The notes under the pieces were generated by a model. That model ran no database searches. It was not told the DNA's origin and saw nothing but the letters and a program-made list of their open reading frames with translations. This document shows positions 1-10,531 of a DNA stretch of 64,000 nucleotides, one piece after another. The DNA comes from Myxococcales bacterium (GTDB lineage: Bacteria > Myxococcota_A > Polyangia > Nannocystales > Nannocystaceae), in the NCBI GenBank assembly GCA_020633315.1, contig JACKDV010000020.1:62001-126000 (forward strand), given 5' to 3'. A program made the position numbers and the translations under genes. Every line of letters begins with the position of its first letter. Positions within the stretch are counted from its first letter, which is position 1.

Positions 1-1482
<1,482 letters not shown>

Positions 1483-1582
1483 GGGCGGAGGGTAGCAGCG
1501 CGGCCGCGCCCGTCGGCCCGCCGGCGCAGGCGTCCTGACGGGACGGTGGCAACAGAGGCGCGGGGCCGGCATCATCCGCCCC

Positions 1583-2539
1583 GTGCAGGGCCTGTACGCG
1601 ATCGTGGACCTCCCGCACCCGCACGGGCTGGCGCCGGTCGAGCTCACCCGCGCCATGCTCGGCGAGCGTCTCGGGGGCGGGGACGACGGGGCGTCGGTGA
1701 TCCAGCTCCGCGCCAAGCAGGCGACCACCGCCCAGCGCGTGCAGTGGCTGGCCCAGATGGCGCCGCTGTGCCGCCGCGCCGGCACGCTGCTGGTGGTCAA
1801 CGACGACCTCGAGGCCGCCCTGAGCGGCGAGGCCGACGGGCTGCACCTGGGGCAGGACGATCCCCACGCCGACGACCTGCCCACGATCCGCGCGCGCGCG
1901 ACCGCGGCCGCTCGGCCCTCGCTCCGCATCGGGCTGTCCACGCACGACCTGGCCCAGCTCCGCGCGGCGGGCCGGCGCTCCCCCGACTACCTGGCGTTGG
2001 GGCCCGTCGCCCCCACTCGCTCCAAGGCAAACCCCGACCCCGTGGTGGGGATGATGGGATTGCTCGACGGCTGTCGCGTGGCCGCCCGCCCGCTGGTGGC
2101 GATCGGCGGGCTCGACCAGCGGCTGGGCGTGCGGGCGATCGAGGTCGGCGCCTCGGCGGTGGCGGTGATCGGCGCGCTGGTGCACGCGTCGGCCGAGCGC
2201 ATCCGGGAGGAGGCGATCTCCCTGTCTCGTGCCCTGCGCCTCGCCGCCGCGCCGCTCGAGCTCGACGAGGTGCACCGCCGGATCCCCGTGCTGCCGCGCG
2301 AGCAGCTCGCCGAGCTGGCCCGTTGGGGCGACTCGCTCGGGGTGCACGTGACCATGGGCCTGCCCGCCCGCTTCGCCCCGCGAATCGAGCACGGCCGCCC
2401 GCTCTACCGTCCCTGCGACGTGATCGACCTGGTGGCCGCGCTCGGCAAGCGGCCCGACGAGAGCTGGGACGACTGGCGAGCGCGCGACGGGGAGAGCACG
2501 GGCCCGCTGGTGCAGCTACGCAGCCGCCCGCTGCACTAG
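1583..2539 (+). CDS. thiE: Thiamine-phosphate synthase-like protein with C-terminal extension
   Basis: ThiE couples HMP-pyrophosphate and HET-phosphate to thiamine phosphate in a TIM barrel. Family motifs are present in order: YAIVD at the start, QLRAKQ (about residue 42), VNDDLEAAL and ADGLHLGQDD (about 72-95), GLSTHD, ALGPVAPTRSK, VAIGGL and GASAVAVIGAL (about 190-205). ThiE proteins are usually 200-225 residues; this one has 318. The last ~95 residues form an extra Arg/Asp-rich domain that I do not recognise. It stands alone, with no thi genes beside it. Given the extension and the isolated position, a moonlighting ThiE/TenI-like role is possible, although the phosphate-binding motifs look intact. 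Confidence 0.85.
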   Translation: MQGLYAIVDLPHPHGLAPVELTRAMLGERLGGGDDGASVIQLRAKQATTAQRVQWLAQMAPLCRRAGTLLVVNDDLEAALSGEADGLHLGQDDPHADDLPTIRARATAAARPSLRIGLSTHDLAQLRAAGRRSPDYLALGPVAPTRSKANPDPVVGMMGLLDGCRVAARPLVAIGGLDQRLGVRAIEVGASAVAVIGALVHASAERIREEAISLSRALRLAAAPLELDEVHRRIPVLPREQLAELARWGDSLGVHVTMGLPARFAPRIEHGRPLYRPCDVIDLVAALGKRPDESWDDWRARDGESTGPLVQLRSRPLH

Positions 2540-2684
2540 CCGAGCGCGAAGGCGGAGATCCCGGAGCACCACCGCCCCGTTTGCCGGGTGCATCACGGCC
2601 CATGGCCTCCCCACCAAATTTCTCGGAGATCGGGGTTGCACGTGAACGAGAAGCACCTACACCAAATGTAGGGGATTGGGGTCG

Positions 2685-2867
2685 ATGATGATGCGAAGGA
2701 CTACGGTCGCTATCGGACGGCTTCCGCGAGTGCGGACGGGACCGTTGCCGCGGCTGCCGTCCACCGCCCTCAGCGGGGCGCGCACGATGGAGTCGGCCAC
2801 CCTGCCCAAGGCGATCATGCTGGCCCTCGCGGCCCTCGCCGCCATCCAGCTCGCGCTCACCTGGTGA
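2685..2867 (+). CDS. Small membrane protein, copy 1 of a tandem pair
   Basis: This is a 60-residue protein with an Arg-rich N-terminus and one hydrophobic segment that runs to the very C-terminus, ending in LTW. It is clearly paralogous to the next small gene: both share PLPRLPS about residue 20, then a 12-15 residue linker, then a Leu/Ala/Ile helix ending LTW. The start is one of three consecutive ATG codons (2685, 2688, 2691) after a purine-rich GGGGATTGGGG. The charge pattern predicts the N-terminus in the cytoplasm. No known family is recognised; a membrane peptide, small regulator or toxin-like peptide would each fit. It is followed by a strong hairpin at 2887-2916. Confidence 0.6.
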   Translation: MMMRRTTVAIGRLPRVRTGPLPRLPSTALSGARTMESATLPKAIMLALAALAAIQLALTW

Positions 2868-2886
2868 GCCGCAGAGCCTCCGAGCG

Positions 2887-2916
2887 CGCTGCCCTGACCG
2901 ATCGGTAAGGGCAGCG
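2887..2916 (+). terminator. Intrinsic terminator-like hairpin after small membrane gene 1
   Basis: A perfect 9-bp stem CGCTGCCCT/AGGGCAGCG encloses a 12-base loop and is followed by TCGTTCGTTTT, the most T-rich tract nearby. It lies 20 bases after the first small gene's stop, so it would separate the two paralogous genes into independent transcripts. A 13-bp palindrome (ACCAAA-A-TTTGGT, 2930-2942) follows at once and may belong to the control region of the second gene. Confidence 0.6.
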
Positions 2917-2972
2917 TCGTTCGTTTTCGACCAAAATTTGGTGGCCCGCCGCGGCCATGCCTAGGTGGCGGC

Positions 2973-3152
2973 ATGGGGTGGGCGGCACACGAGGGGATCC
3001 GTCGGTGGGAGCGATCGCGCACGACACCGCTGCCGCGGTTGCCCTCCCGCGCCCTGCGGGGCCCGACCACGCTGGAGCAGCACGCCCTGCCGGCGGCGAT
3101 CATCACCTGCTTCGCCACCCTCGGCCTCATCCAAGTGATCCTCACCTGGTAG
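2973..3152 (+). CDS. Small membrane protein, copy 2 of a tandem pair
   Basis: This is a 59-residue reading frame from an ATG at 2973 to TAG at 3150-3152. It aligns end to end with the preceding small protein: basic N-terminus, PLPRLPS, a short polar linker and a terminal hydrophobic helix ending QVILTW (copy 1 ends QLALTW). Similarity between two adjacent frames that differ in nucleotide sequence is good evidence that both are translated and selected. Its own upstream region holds a 13-bp palindrome at 2930-2942. The function is unknown, and I recognise no toxin, antitoxin or leader-peptide family. Confidence 0.6.
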   Translation: MGWAAHEGIRRWERSRTTPLPRLPSRALRGPTTLEQHALPAAIITCFATLGLIQVILTW

Positions 3153-3226
3153 CCGACTACGCGATCGACACGGACGCGCACCAACCCCCCTGAACACGCG
3201 TCCGTGGGCATGTCGCTCGGGCGCTG

Positions 3227-6200
3227 GTGGCCGTATCATCGCCCGGCCGCGTGTCCAACGACGACTCCTCCAAGCCCCCTTCGCCGCCTCCGGTCCGACG
3301 GCCCAGCTCCTCGCCCGAGGCAAGCCCGGGCAACGAAGGCCGGAAGAACACGCTGCGGGGCGCCCCCACGCCGCCGCTGCTCGATCAGATCCGAGCCAAG
3401 CGGGCCAAGGCCCCGCCTCCGCCTCCGCCCGGGGATGCCAGCGCTCGCCCTCGTCGTGATTCCCCGGTGCCCGGCGGGGCGCGACCGAGCGCTCCGCTCC
3501 CGCCGGCGCCCGGAGACACCAGCGCCCGCACGCGCATCGGGCCGCCCATCCCCCCGCGACCCGGCGAGGTCACGCCCCGTCCGCGCCCCGACTCCTCGCC
3601 GCGCCCCGCCACCGAGCCCCGCCCGCGCGCCGACCCCTCGCCGCCTCCGCCCTCGCGCCCGCGCGCCGACTCGGCTCCGCCCTCGCGCCCGCACCCCGAC
3701 CCCTCGCGCCCGCACCCCGACCCCTCGACGCCTCCGCCCTCGCGACCGCGGGCCGACTCGGCTCCGCCCGCGAGCACGCCTCGCCCCGCCGCCAGCCCGG
3801 CGCCGTCCCGCAGCGCACCCAAGGTGCCCGAGACGGCGCAGCAGTTCCCGGTGCGCAAGGTCAAGGGCCTGCCGCCGCGCAGCAAGCCGCGCAAGGCCAC
3901 CAACGGCGACGACGATCGCCCGGCCCCCGCCGCCGGCGAGATGATGGTGAGCGCCGACGGCCTGGGGCAGTTCGACGACGGCGCGACCCTGGCCGTCAAC
4001 ATCACCGCCCTGCGCACGCCCACCGCGGTGCTCGACGCCTACGCCGACGATGCCCTGCGGGCGATCACCGAGTACGAGGCCCAGATCGCCGGCGAGATGG
4101 ATGCCGACCGCGTGGGCCGGCTCCACTACGAGATCGGGCGCCTGTACGAGACCGTGCTCGGCGATCTCGATCGGGCCTCGCATCACCTCGACCGCGCGCT
4201 GGTGGCCACGCCGCAGCACCTGCCCACCATCGTCTCGGCCCGCCGGGTCCGCCTGCGCCGGGGCGACGCCGCCGGAGCGCTCGAGCTGTTCGACCGCGAG
4301 ATCGAGGTCTGCCCCGAGCGCGGGCGCAAGGCCGCGCTGTGGTTCTCCAAGGGCCGCGTGCTCGAGGACGCCCTGGGTCTCACCGACGACGCCCTGCGGG
4401 CCTATCAGGCCGCCGCCGCCGCGATCGAGGCCGACCCCGCGCTGCTCAAGGCGCTCGAGCAGGGCGACCGTCGCCACCGCGACTGGGGCTCGCTGTCGGA
4501 CGACCTCGAGGCCCTCGCCAACGCCCTGCACGGCGTGCCGGCCCTGCGCGCGGCGGTGGTGATGCAGCGGGCGCGGCTGCACGAGATCCACATGGGTCAG
4601 CCCGACCTCGCGGCGGAGCTCTACGAGTCGGCGCTGGCCATCGACGACGCGGTCGCCCCCGACCTGCTGCCGGTGCTCCGGCGGCTGCACGAGCAGCGCG
4701 GGCGCTGGCACGACCTGGTGCGGGTGCTCCGGTTGGAGGCCGATCGCACCGACGACCCCGAGACCCGCGCCGCCGCCATGTACCGCATCGGTCGCGTGCA
4801 GGCGGAGCGCCTGGGCAGCCTCGACGACGCGGTCGCGGCCATGGACGCCTCGGTGGAGGCGGTCCCGCGCGCCGCCACCCTGGCCATGCTGGCCAGCCTC
4901 CACCAGCACCGCGGCGACGAGCGGGCGCTGGCCGCCACCCTCACCGAGCTGGTCGATCGCGTCTCCGATCCCCAGGAGCAGCTCGGCCTGCTGCTGGAGC
5001 TGGCCCGCCTGTGTCACGAGCGCCTGGGGGACGACGACGCGGCGGTCACCGCCCTCGAGGCCGCGCGCGACCTGGCCCCGGCCGACCCCGCCGTGCTGCA
5101 CCTGCTGGGCCCGCTGTACGCCCGCAGCGACGGCTGGGAGGAGCTGGTGGCGATGTACGAGGGCGAGGCCGAGGCCGCGACCCACACGCCGCAGCGCGCC
5201 CTCGCCCACGCCCACGCGGCCGAGGTGCTCGAGCGCCTGGGCCGGGCCCCCGCCGCCATCCTGCACCACGAGCGAGCCCTCGACCTCGACCCCGAGCGCC
5301 ACGGCTCCATGCGCGCGCTGGTGGGCCTGTACTCGCGCGGCGGCTCGTTCCGCAAGCTCGTCGATCTCTACGAGCGCTACCTCGATCGCGTGGACGAGCA
5401 GCGGCGCATCACCTACCTGCTGCGCATCGCCGAGCTGCACGCCCACCCGCTCGAGGAGCCCGACCTGGCCCTGTCCACCCTGGGGCGCGTGCTCGAGCTC
5501 GACCCCCGGCACCTGGGCGCGGTACAGGCCATGCAGGACGTGTCCGAGGCCGCCGGGCTGTGGGACGCGCTGCTGGAGGCGATCGAGAAGGAGATCGAGA
5601 TCACCGACGACCGGCGGCAGCTCGTGGCCCTGTGGCACCGCGCCGGCGAGGTGCTCGACGGCCGCCTGGGTCGGCACGGCGACGCGGTCGTCCGGCACCG
5701 CCGCGCCCTCGCCATCGACCCGCGGCACCGACCCACCCTCGCCGCGCTGTCGCGGATCTTCACCATCGAGCGGCGCTGGTCCGAGCTGGTCGAGGTCTAC
5801 GGTCGCCAGCTCGAGCTCGACCCCAAGGGCTCGGTCGCGGTGGCCCTGCTGCAGCGCATGGCCGAGATCCACGAGCGCGAGCTGGCCGACGCCGACGAGG
5901 CCGCCTCGTGCTACCGCCGCGCCCTCGCCCTCGACCCCCGCGCCCCCGTGGCCTGCCGCGGCCTGGCCCGGATCCTCGACCAGCAGCGCAAGCACGCCGA
6001 GCTGGCCACGCTGCGGGATCACCAGCGGCAGCACGCCGAGCACGTGGGCGACCAGCTGCGCCTGGCCCTGAGCAGCGGCGAGCTACTCGAGCACGAGCTG
6101 AAGGATCCGCGCGGGGCCGCCGAGCGCTACGCCACCGCCCATGCCCTGGCCCCGAGCGATCGCACCGCCACCGAGTCGCTGCGCCGGGTGAGGGCCGCGC

Positions 6201-8962
6201 TCGACGACTGGGCCACCCTGGCCGACGAGCTCGAGCGCGAGGCCGGGCAGCACGAGGATCCGCGCCATGCGATCGAGGACCTCGCCCACGCCGCCGAGAT
6301 CCGAGCCGAGCGCCTGGGCGATCCCGCGGGCGCCGTGCGCTGCCTACGGGGCGTGCTCGCCCGCGAGGCCAACCATGTGCAGACCCTGGTCGCCATCGAG
6401 CCGCTGCTGCTCGAGCTGCAGGACCACGACGCCCTGATCGACCTCTACCGGCGGCAGGTGGCGGTGTTCAAGGATCCCGGGGCGCAGGTGGCCGCGCTGC
6501 ACGAGCGCGCCCGGCTGCTCGAGCTGCACCGCCCCGACGACACCGAGGATCTCATCGAGACCTACACCAACATCCTGGGCCTGCGCGCCGACGATCACCG
6601 GGCGCTGCACGGCCTGGAGACCCTGGCCCTGCGCACCGGCAAGCGCAAGGCGCTGGCCGGCGTGGACGCTCGCCTCGCCCGGCTCGCGCCCCAGGCCGAG
6701 CTGCGGGCCGCCTACCTCACCCGCCGGGCCGAGGCGATGGAGACCGGCGGCAACCCGGAGGCCCTGACGGTCTACCGCGAGGTGCTGCGCATGGATCCCC
6801 GCAACCGCGGGGCGCTGCGCGGGCTGGTGCGGGTGGCCGAGCTGCTGCGCGACGACGAGGCGCTGGCCTACGCGGCCGAGCGCGCGGCCGAGAACGTCTC
6901 GGAGCCCGCGGCCGCGGCCGATGCCTGGGTACGCGCGGGCACGATCAAGGCCGAGCGCCTCGACGACCAGCGGGGCGCGGTGGAGGACTTCGAGCTGGCC
7001 CTCGCCAAGTGGCCCGACCACGTGGAGGCGGCCTCGTGGCTCAGTCGCGTGATGCGGGACCTCGGGCGCCACCGCTCGCTGGTGGAGAAGCTGGTGCGCG
7101 CGGCCGAGGCCGCCACCGATCGCGATCGCTCGGCCGCGCTGTGGCTGGAGATCGCCGCGCTGCAGGCCACCGAGCTCGACAACCCCGGCGGCGCCCAGGC
7201 CTCGCTGCAGCGCCTGCTGCGGGAGCAGCCGCGGCACGCCGAGGCCATGCTGGAGCTGGGCCGGCTGTACCTGGCCGACCGCCGCGCCGACGAGGCGGTG
7301 GAGCTGTTCGAGAGCTGCCTGGACACCCAGCCGCCGCCCGACGTCGCCCACGCGGCGCACTGCCTGCTGGCCGAGGGGCACGAGAAGGCCGGCCGCGCCG
7401 ACGAGGCCTTCGCCCACTACGCCGCCGCGCTCGAGGCCAACCCCAACGACGTGGTGCTGCTGCGTCGGGTGGCGCGGCTGCAGCTCGACCAGGGCCACCA
7501 TGCCGCCGCCGCGGATGCGGCCAGCCGCCTGCTCGACCTCAGCACCGACAAGGCGGCGCGGGTGGAGGCGCTGCGCTGGGTGGCCGAGGCGCAGCTCGGA
7601 CTCGGTCGCATCGACGAGGCCATCGACACCCTCGCCGAGGCGGTCGCCCTGCAGGGCCCGCGCAGCCCCGCCGCCAAGGAGATGGTGGAGCGCGCCAGCT
7701 CGCCCGAGCACTGGGAGCGCTACGTGGATGCGCTCAAGGCCTACCTCGACGAGCGCGCGCCCTCGGGTCGCACGCGGGTGGCCCTCTTCGACGAGATCGC
7801 CCAGCTCCAGTACGAGCGCCTCGGCGACGCCAACGGCTCGATGAGCACCCTCATCCGCGGCCTGCGGGACAGCGAGGGCGACCCCGGCCTGCGCCTGCGC
7901 CTGGCCCAGCGGCTCTCGGGCGCGCGGCGACCCGCCGACGCGATCCAGCAGCTGCAGATCCTGCTGAGCGAGGACGCCTCGCGCTCCGACGCCTGGCGCC
8001 TGATGGCGCGCAGCTTCGGCGAGCTCGGCCGCACCCGCGAGCAGCAGCTCGCCATCTCCGGCCTGGTCGCCATGGGCGAGGCCCGCAGCGACGAGCTCGA
8101 GTCCGTGCAGCCGTGGAGCCACCACACCCGGGCCATCCGTCCCGGCGTGCTCGCTCCCGCCGCGTGGGCCGAGCTGCAGCTCGGCGGCGACCAGCAGACC
8201 GCCGTCGCCAACCTGCTCGCCGCCATCTGCGACGGCCTGAGCAAGCTCCGCCCCGCCGACCTCAACGCCTGGGGCGTGGCCAGCCGCGATCGCATCGCGC
8301 CGCGCTCCGACCATCCCCTGCGCACCCTGGTCGATCGCCTCGGCTCCTTCTTCGGCCTCGAGGAGCTCGACCTCTACGTGCACCGCCACCAGGGTCGCGG
8401 CGTGGGCATCGAGAACACCAGCCGCCCCTCGCTGCTGCTGCCGATCTGGCTGGGCGAGCTGCCGCAGAGCCAGCAGATCTTCCTGGTCACCCAGGCCCTC
8501 GCCCACGTGGCGCGGGGCACCTACCCCGTGCACCTGATGGCCCCGCGCGAGCTGGCGCTCACGGTGGCCGCCGCGGTGCGCAGCGTGATCCCGGGCTACG
8601 GCAGCAAGCTGGCCCCGCCCGAGGCCCTCGACGATCGGGCCCGCCTGCTGCTGCGCGGCGTGCCTCGTCGCAAGCGCAAGATGCTCGAGGGCACCGCCCA
8701 GGTGTGTGCCTCCATGCCCCCCATGGAGCCGGGGACCCTCGTGCACTGGCTGCACCAGACCGCGGGGCGGCTCGCGGCCGTGGTGGCCGACGACCTCATC
8801 GGGGTGGTCGGCGTGATCCGTCGGACCGACGAGCTGGGGTCGGTGATCGGGGCCGAGCTGCTCGCCCGCTCGCCGGTGGTCAACGACCTGCTGCGCATGT
8901 GGATGAGCGAGCCGGCGATGGTGGTGCGGCGACGGGTGGGGCTGGTGCCGGGCGCGGCTTGA
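3227..8962 (+). CDS. Giant TPR-repeat protein (1911 residues)
   Basis: The protein has three parts. Residues 1-200 are Pro/Arg/Ser-rich low complexity with short internal repeats of the DPSRPHPDPS type. Residues about 260-1640 are a continuous array of tetratricopeptide-like helical repeats (recurring AxxLYExxLxxDP and GRxxELDPRHxxAL patterns), an all-helical protein-docking solenoid. Residues about 1650-1911 form a separate C-terminal domain without the repeat pattern. There is no signal peptide or membrane helix, so it is probably cytoplasmic. The start used is GTG 3227; a GTG at 3251 (VSNDDSS) is equally plausible, as neither has a clear ribosome-binding site. It stands alone on its strand. 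It could be a scaffold for signalling or motility complexes, but nothing here names the partner. Confidence 0.85.
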   Translation: MAVSSPGRVSNDDSSKPPSPPPVRRPSSSPEASPGNEGRKNTLRGAPTPPLLDQIRAKRAKAPPPPPPGDASARPRRDSPVPGGARPSAPLPPAPGDTSARTRIGPPIPPRPGEVTPRPRPDSSPRPATEPRPRADPSPPPPSRPRADSAPPSRPHPDPSRPHPDPSTPPPSRPRADSAPPASTPRPAASPAPSRSAPKVPETAQQFPVRKVKGLPPRSKPRKATNGDDDRPAPAAGEMMVSADGLGQFDDGATLAVNITALRTPTAVLDAYADDALRAITEYEAQIAGEMDADRVGRLHYEIGRLYETVLGDLDRASHHLDRALVATPQHLPTIVSARRVRLRRGDAAGALELFDREIEVCPERGRKAALWFSKGRVLEDALGLTDDALRAYQAAAAAIEADPALLKALEQGDRRHRDWGSLSDDLEALANALHGVPALRAAVVMQRARLHEIHMGQPDLAAELYESALAIDDAVAPDLLPVLRRLHEQRGRWHDLVRVLRLEADRTDDPETRAAAMYRIGRVQAERLGSLDDAVAAMDASVEAVPRAATLAMLASLHQHRGDERALAATLTELVDRVSDPQEQLGLLLELARLCHERLGDDDAAVTALEAARDLAPADPAVLHLLGPLYARSDGWEELVAMYEGEAEAATHTPQRALAHAHAAEVLERLGRAPAAILHHERALDLDPERHGSMRALVGLYSRGGSFRKLVDLYERYLDRVDEQRRITYLLRIAELHAHPLEEPDLALSTLGRVLELDPRHLGAVQAMQDVSEAAGLWDALLEAIEKEIEITDDRRQLVALWHRAGEVLDGRLGRHGDAVVRHRRALAIDPRHRPTLAALSRIFTIERRWSELVEVYGRQLELDPKGSVAVALLQRMAEIHERELADADEAASCYRRALALDPRAPVACRGLARILDQQRKHAELATLRDHQRQHAEHVGDQLRLALSSGELLEHELKDPRGAAERYATAHALAPSDRTATESLRRVRAALDDWATLADELEREAGQHEDPRHAIEDLAHAAEIRAERLGDPAGAVRCLRGVLAREANHVQTLVAIEPLLLELQDHDALIDLYRRQVAVFKDPGAQVAALHERARLLELHRPDDTEDLIETYTNILGLRADDHRALHGLETLALRTGKRKALAGVDARLARLAPQAELRAAYLTRRAEAMETGGNPEALTVYREVLRMDPRNRGALRGLVRVAELLRDDEALAYAAERAAENVSEPAAAADAWVRAGTIKAERLDDQRGAVEDFELALAKWPDHVEAASWLSRVMRDLGRHRSLVEKLVRAAEAATDRDRSAALWLEIAALQATELDNPGGAQASLQRLLREQPRHAEAMLELGRLYLADRRADEAVELFESCLDTQPPPDVAHAAHCLLAEGHEKAGRADEAFAHYAAALEANPNDVVLLRRVARLQLDQGHHAAAADAASRLLDLSTDKAARVEALRWVAEAQLGLGRIDEAIDTLAEAVALQGPRSPAAKEMVERASSPEHWERYVDALKAYLDERAPSGRTRVALFDEIAQLQYERLGDANGSMSTLIRGLRDSEGDPGLRLRLAQRLSGARRPADAIQQLQILLSEDASRSDAWRLMARSFGELGRTREQQLAISGLVAMGEARSDELESVQPWSHHTRAIRPGVLAPAAWAELQLGGDQQTAVANLLAAICDGLSKLRPADLNAWGVASRDRIAPRSDHPLRTLVDRLGSFFGLEELDLYVHRHQGRGVGIENTSRPSLLLPIWLGELPQSQQIFLVTQALAHVARGTYPVHLMAPRELALTVAAAVRSVIPGYGSKLAPPEALDDRARLLLRGVPRRKRKMLEGTAQVCASMPPMEPGTLVHWLHQTAGRLAAVVADDLIGVVGVIRRTDELGSVIGAELLARSPVVNDLLRMWMSEPAMVVRRRVGLVPGAA

Positions 8963-9254
8963 CGGCTGACTCGCGGGGGCGACCACGAGCGAGGGGCCGG
9001 GGGCGGGCGAAACCCCCGTCTGGAGATTCGAGTCTCAACGCCATGCAACGAGCACGCGGTCCCTGGTGGGCCGCGCTCCCCCTGCTCGCACCGTGTCAAG
9101 GCTCGGGTTGAGGGAACGCGTCGCTTCCCACCGCGACGGAGGGGTCCCGAAGGTGACGCCCCCGGTCCGGCAGAGGGAACGCTGGATCACGCGGTCCTCC
9201 GGGACCGCCGCGAGCCTGGGGGCGGGTTGCGGTACGAGTCGCCGTCGATCTCGA

Positions 9255-9455
9255 TCAGGTGCGCGTGATTGCCTCCGCGAGCCGCCGGCCTACATCGGCC
9301 CCCCATAGCTCCAGGGGCTCGAAGGCGTCGAGGAAGACCCTGCACCCCCTGCCCTGCAAGTGGTGCGCGAGGGCTTCTGCGTGATCGCGATCCTCTTTGG
9401 CGTATGAGATCGCGACGTCGTAGCGGGGCAACCCTCCCTCCGTCGGGACGGACAT
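9255..9455 (-). pseudogene. Truncated TIR-domain protein
   Basis: The 66-residue frame begins as a standard bacterial TIR_2-type domain: YDVAISYAKED, AEALAHHLQGRGCRVFLD, then ELWGADVGRRLAEAI, after which it stops. A complete TIR domain needs about 120-140 residues, and the second half with its catalytic/BB-loop-distal helices is missing. Neither other frame continues the homology downstream. TIR domains cleave NAD+ or signal in antiphage and immune-like systems; this remnant is probably inactive. It sits in a lower-GC, poorly coding patch, and its leader is repeated at 10259-10402, which points to decay of a larger duplicated locus. Confidence 0.65.
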
Positions 9456-9560
9456 GCCGCTGAAGCTCTGATCTGACGCCCGGCCACTCGCCAGTTCCTT
9501 CGTAGTGGTTCCCGCTAGGGACCCCTCTCGTGCGTGGGTCCGTCGACGTCGACCGATGAG
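9409..9560. repeat. Degenerate direct repeat, copy A (TIR leader)
   Basis: On the plus strand the segment contains GCGACGTCGTA near 9412, GGTTCCCGC near 9508, and CGTGCGTGGGTCCGTCGAC near 9531. The same blocks in the same order and spacing recur at 10259-10402. It covers the upstream region and first codons of the truncated TIR gene. The copies are clearly diverged, so the duplication is old. Confidence 0.5.
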
Positions 9561-9649
9561 TCAACGAATCGCCCGTCAGATCCGGCTCCCAAGGTAACCT
9601 CGTGAGCGCATGATGTTGTTACCGTAGGTCGGGTGCCACCCATCGACGG

Positions 9650-10237
9650 TTACGCAGGGCTCGAGTTCCCATCCCCTTGCTTCGACTGGATCCAAATCAC
9701 CATTCCCGTGCTAGCAAGCAACAGGGCGAACGAAATCCCAGGAGTGGGCGGTCGAACGGTGGTGAAGGTCGACACGTCGAAGAGCAGGCCGAAAGCGTAC
9801 GTGGCCCAACTGTACTGAAGCCACGCTGCATTGGAACCGACGAGGAAGAGGAAGATCCCCACTGGAAGCACGATGGTCATACCGCGGGTGGTCTTACCCA
9901 TGAACTCGAGTCCACAGAGAATGCAACAGACGCACAAGGATACGATCGAGACCGCACGCCAGACGAACTGCCAAGCTTCGACCAGGATGGAGACACCCCC
10001 AAGGATCGTGCCATCGAGTCGGATCGCCTGGCAACCGACGGTTGAGCAGATCTCAGTGCCGAAGATTCCAGTATTGATCGAGACCTGGGCGATCTCACCA
10101 GGGACCGAGAATAGACGGGGCAGGAACATCCCGATCGCCATGAGTACCGCCGCCGCGAGCAGCAAGACCGCTCGTGCCTGTGGCGTGTCCAGCATTTCCG
10201 ATGGGCTCGATGACGATACGTGGAATCTGTTCTGCAT
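9650..10237 (-). CDS. Predicted four-helix membrane protein
   Basis: The 195-residue protein has hydrophobic segments at about 23-43, 88-113, 119-142 and 168-185, with a Cys-containing extracytoplasmic loop between the first two (EICSTVGCQA). No family is recognised. The ATG at 10237 follows a purine-rich GAAAGAG. Codon use is less GC-biased than in surrounding genes, which suggests acquisition. It lies between two degenerate copies of a TIR-gene leader: the copy upstream of this gene still encodes a remnant of the TIR start (RYDVA) a few codons before it. It could be a membrane partner in a decayed defence locus or an unrelated insertion. Confidence 0.65.
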   Translation of the reverse strand: MQNRFHVSSSSPSEMLDTPQARAVLLLAAAVLMAIGMFLPRLFSVPGEIAQVSINTGIFGTEICSTVGCQAIRLDGTILGGVSILVEAWQFVWRAVSIVSLCVCCILCGLEFMGKTTRGMTIVLPVGIFLFLVGSNAAWLQYSWATYAFGLLFDVSTFTTVRPPTPGISFALLLASTGMVIWIQSKQGDGNSSPA

Positions 10238-10258
10238 GGCTCTTTCGTTCCTTCCCGT

Positions 10259-10402
10259 GACTTCGCGACGTCGTACCGGTGCAGCCAGCCCCGCCGGTAC
10301 GACGTACCGGCAAAGCCCCTAGCTAGTGTCCGGGCCAATCGCGAGTCTCATCGTGTTGGTTCCCGCCGGGGGCTTTTTCGTGCATCCGTCGACACTTCGA
10401 CC
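10259..10402. repeat. Degenerate direct repeat, copy B
   Basis: This is the second copy of the TIR-leader sequence at 9409-9560. It contains GCGACGTCGTA near 10264, GGTTCCCGC near 10360 and CGTGCATCCGTCGAC near 10379. Read on the minus strand, it still encodes a short RYDVA stretch matching the TIR start before the frame diverges. An added palindrome CCGGTACG-A-CGTACCGG lies within it. Confidence 0.5.
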
Positions 10403-10531
10403 AGAGGATAAGGAACATAGACGCAGAATTTGATTGTGCCCCCAATTACCCCGCCTTAGCGGCCAGCGAGCTCATGAGCGAACGGCTCATGAGCGATGGG
10501 CTCGTCTGCGTTGGAGCGCGAGCGGTGGGGG
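10403..10531. other. Non-coding tail with palindromic 11-bp repeats
   Basis: Two copies of CTCATGAGCGA begin at 10471 and 10486, each containing the palindrome CTCATGAG. They lie just beyond the 3' end of the minus-strand P460-like gene. They could be part of a terminator or a protein-binding site; no gene is seen here. Confidence 0.35.

Noticed and set aside
3236..8986. Long antisense frames opposite the TPR gene
   Set aside because: They mirror the repetitive GC-rich codons of the real gene and show only His/Val/Leu-rich composition with no fold signature.
9015..9045. GAGATTCGAGTCTC resembling a tRNA T-arm
   Set aside because: The flanking bases do not form an acceptor or anticodon stem, so it is not a tRNA.
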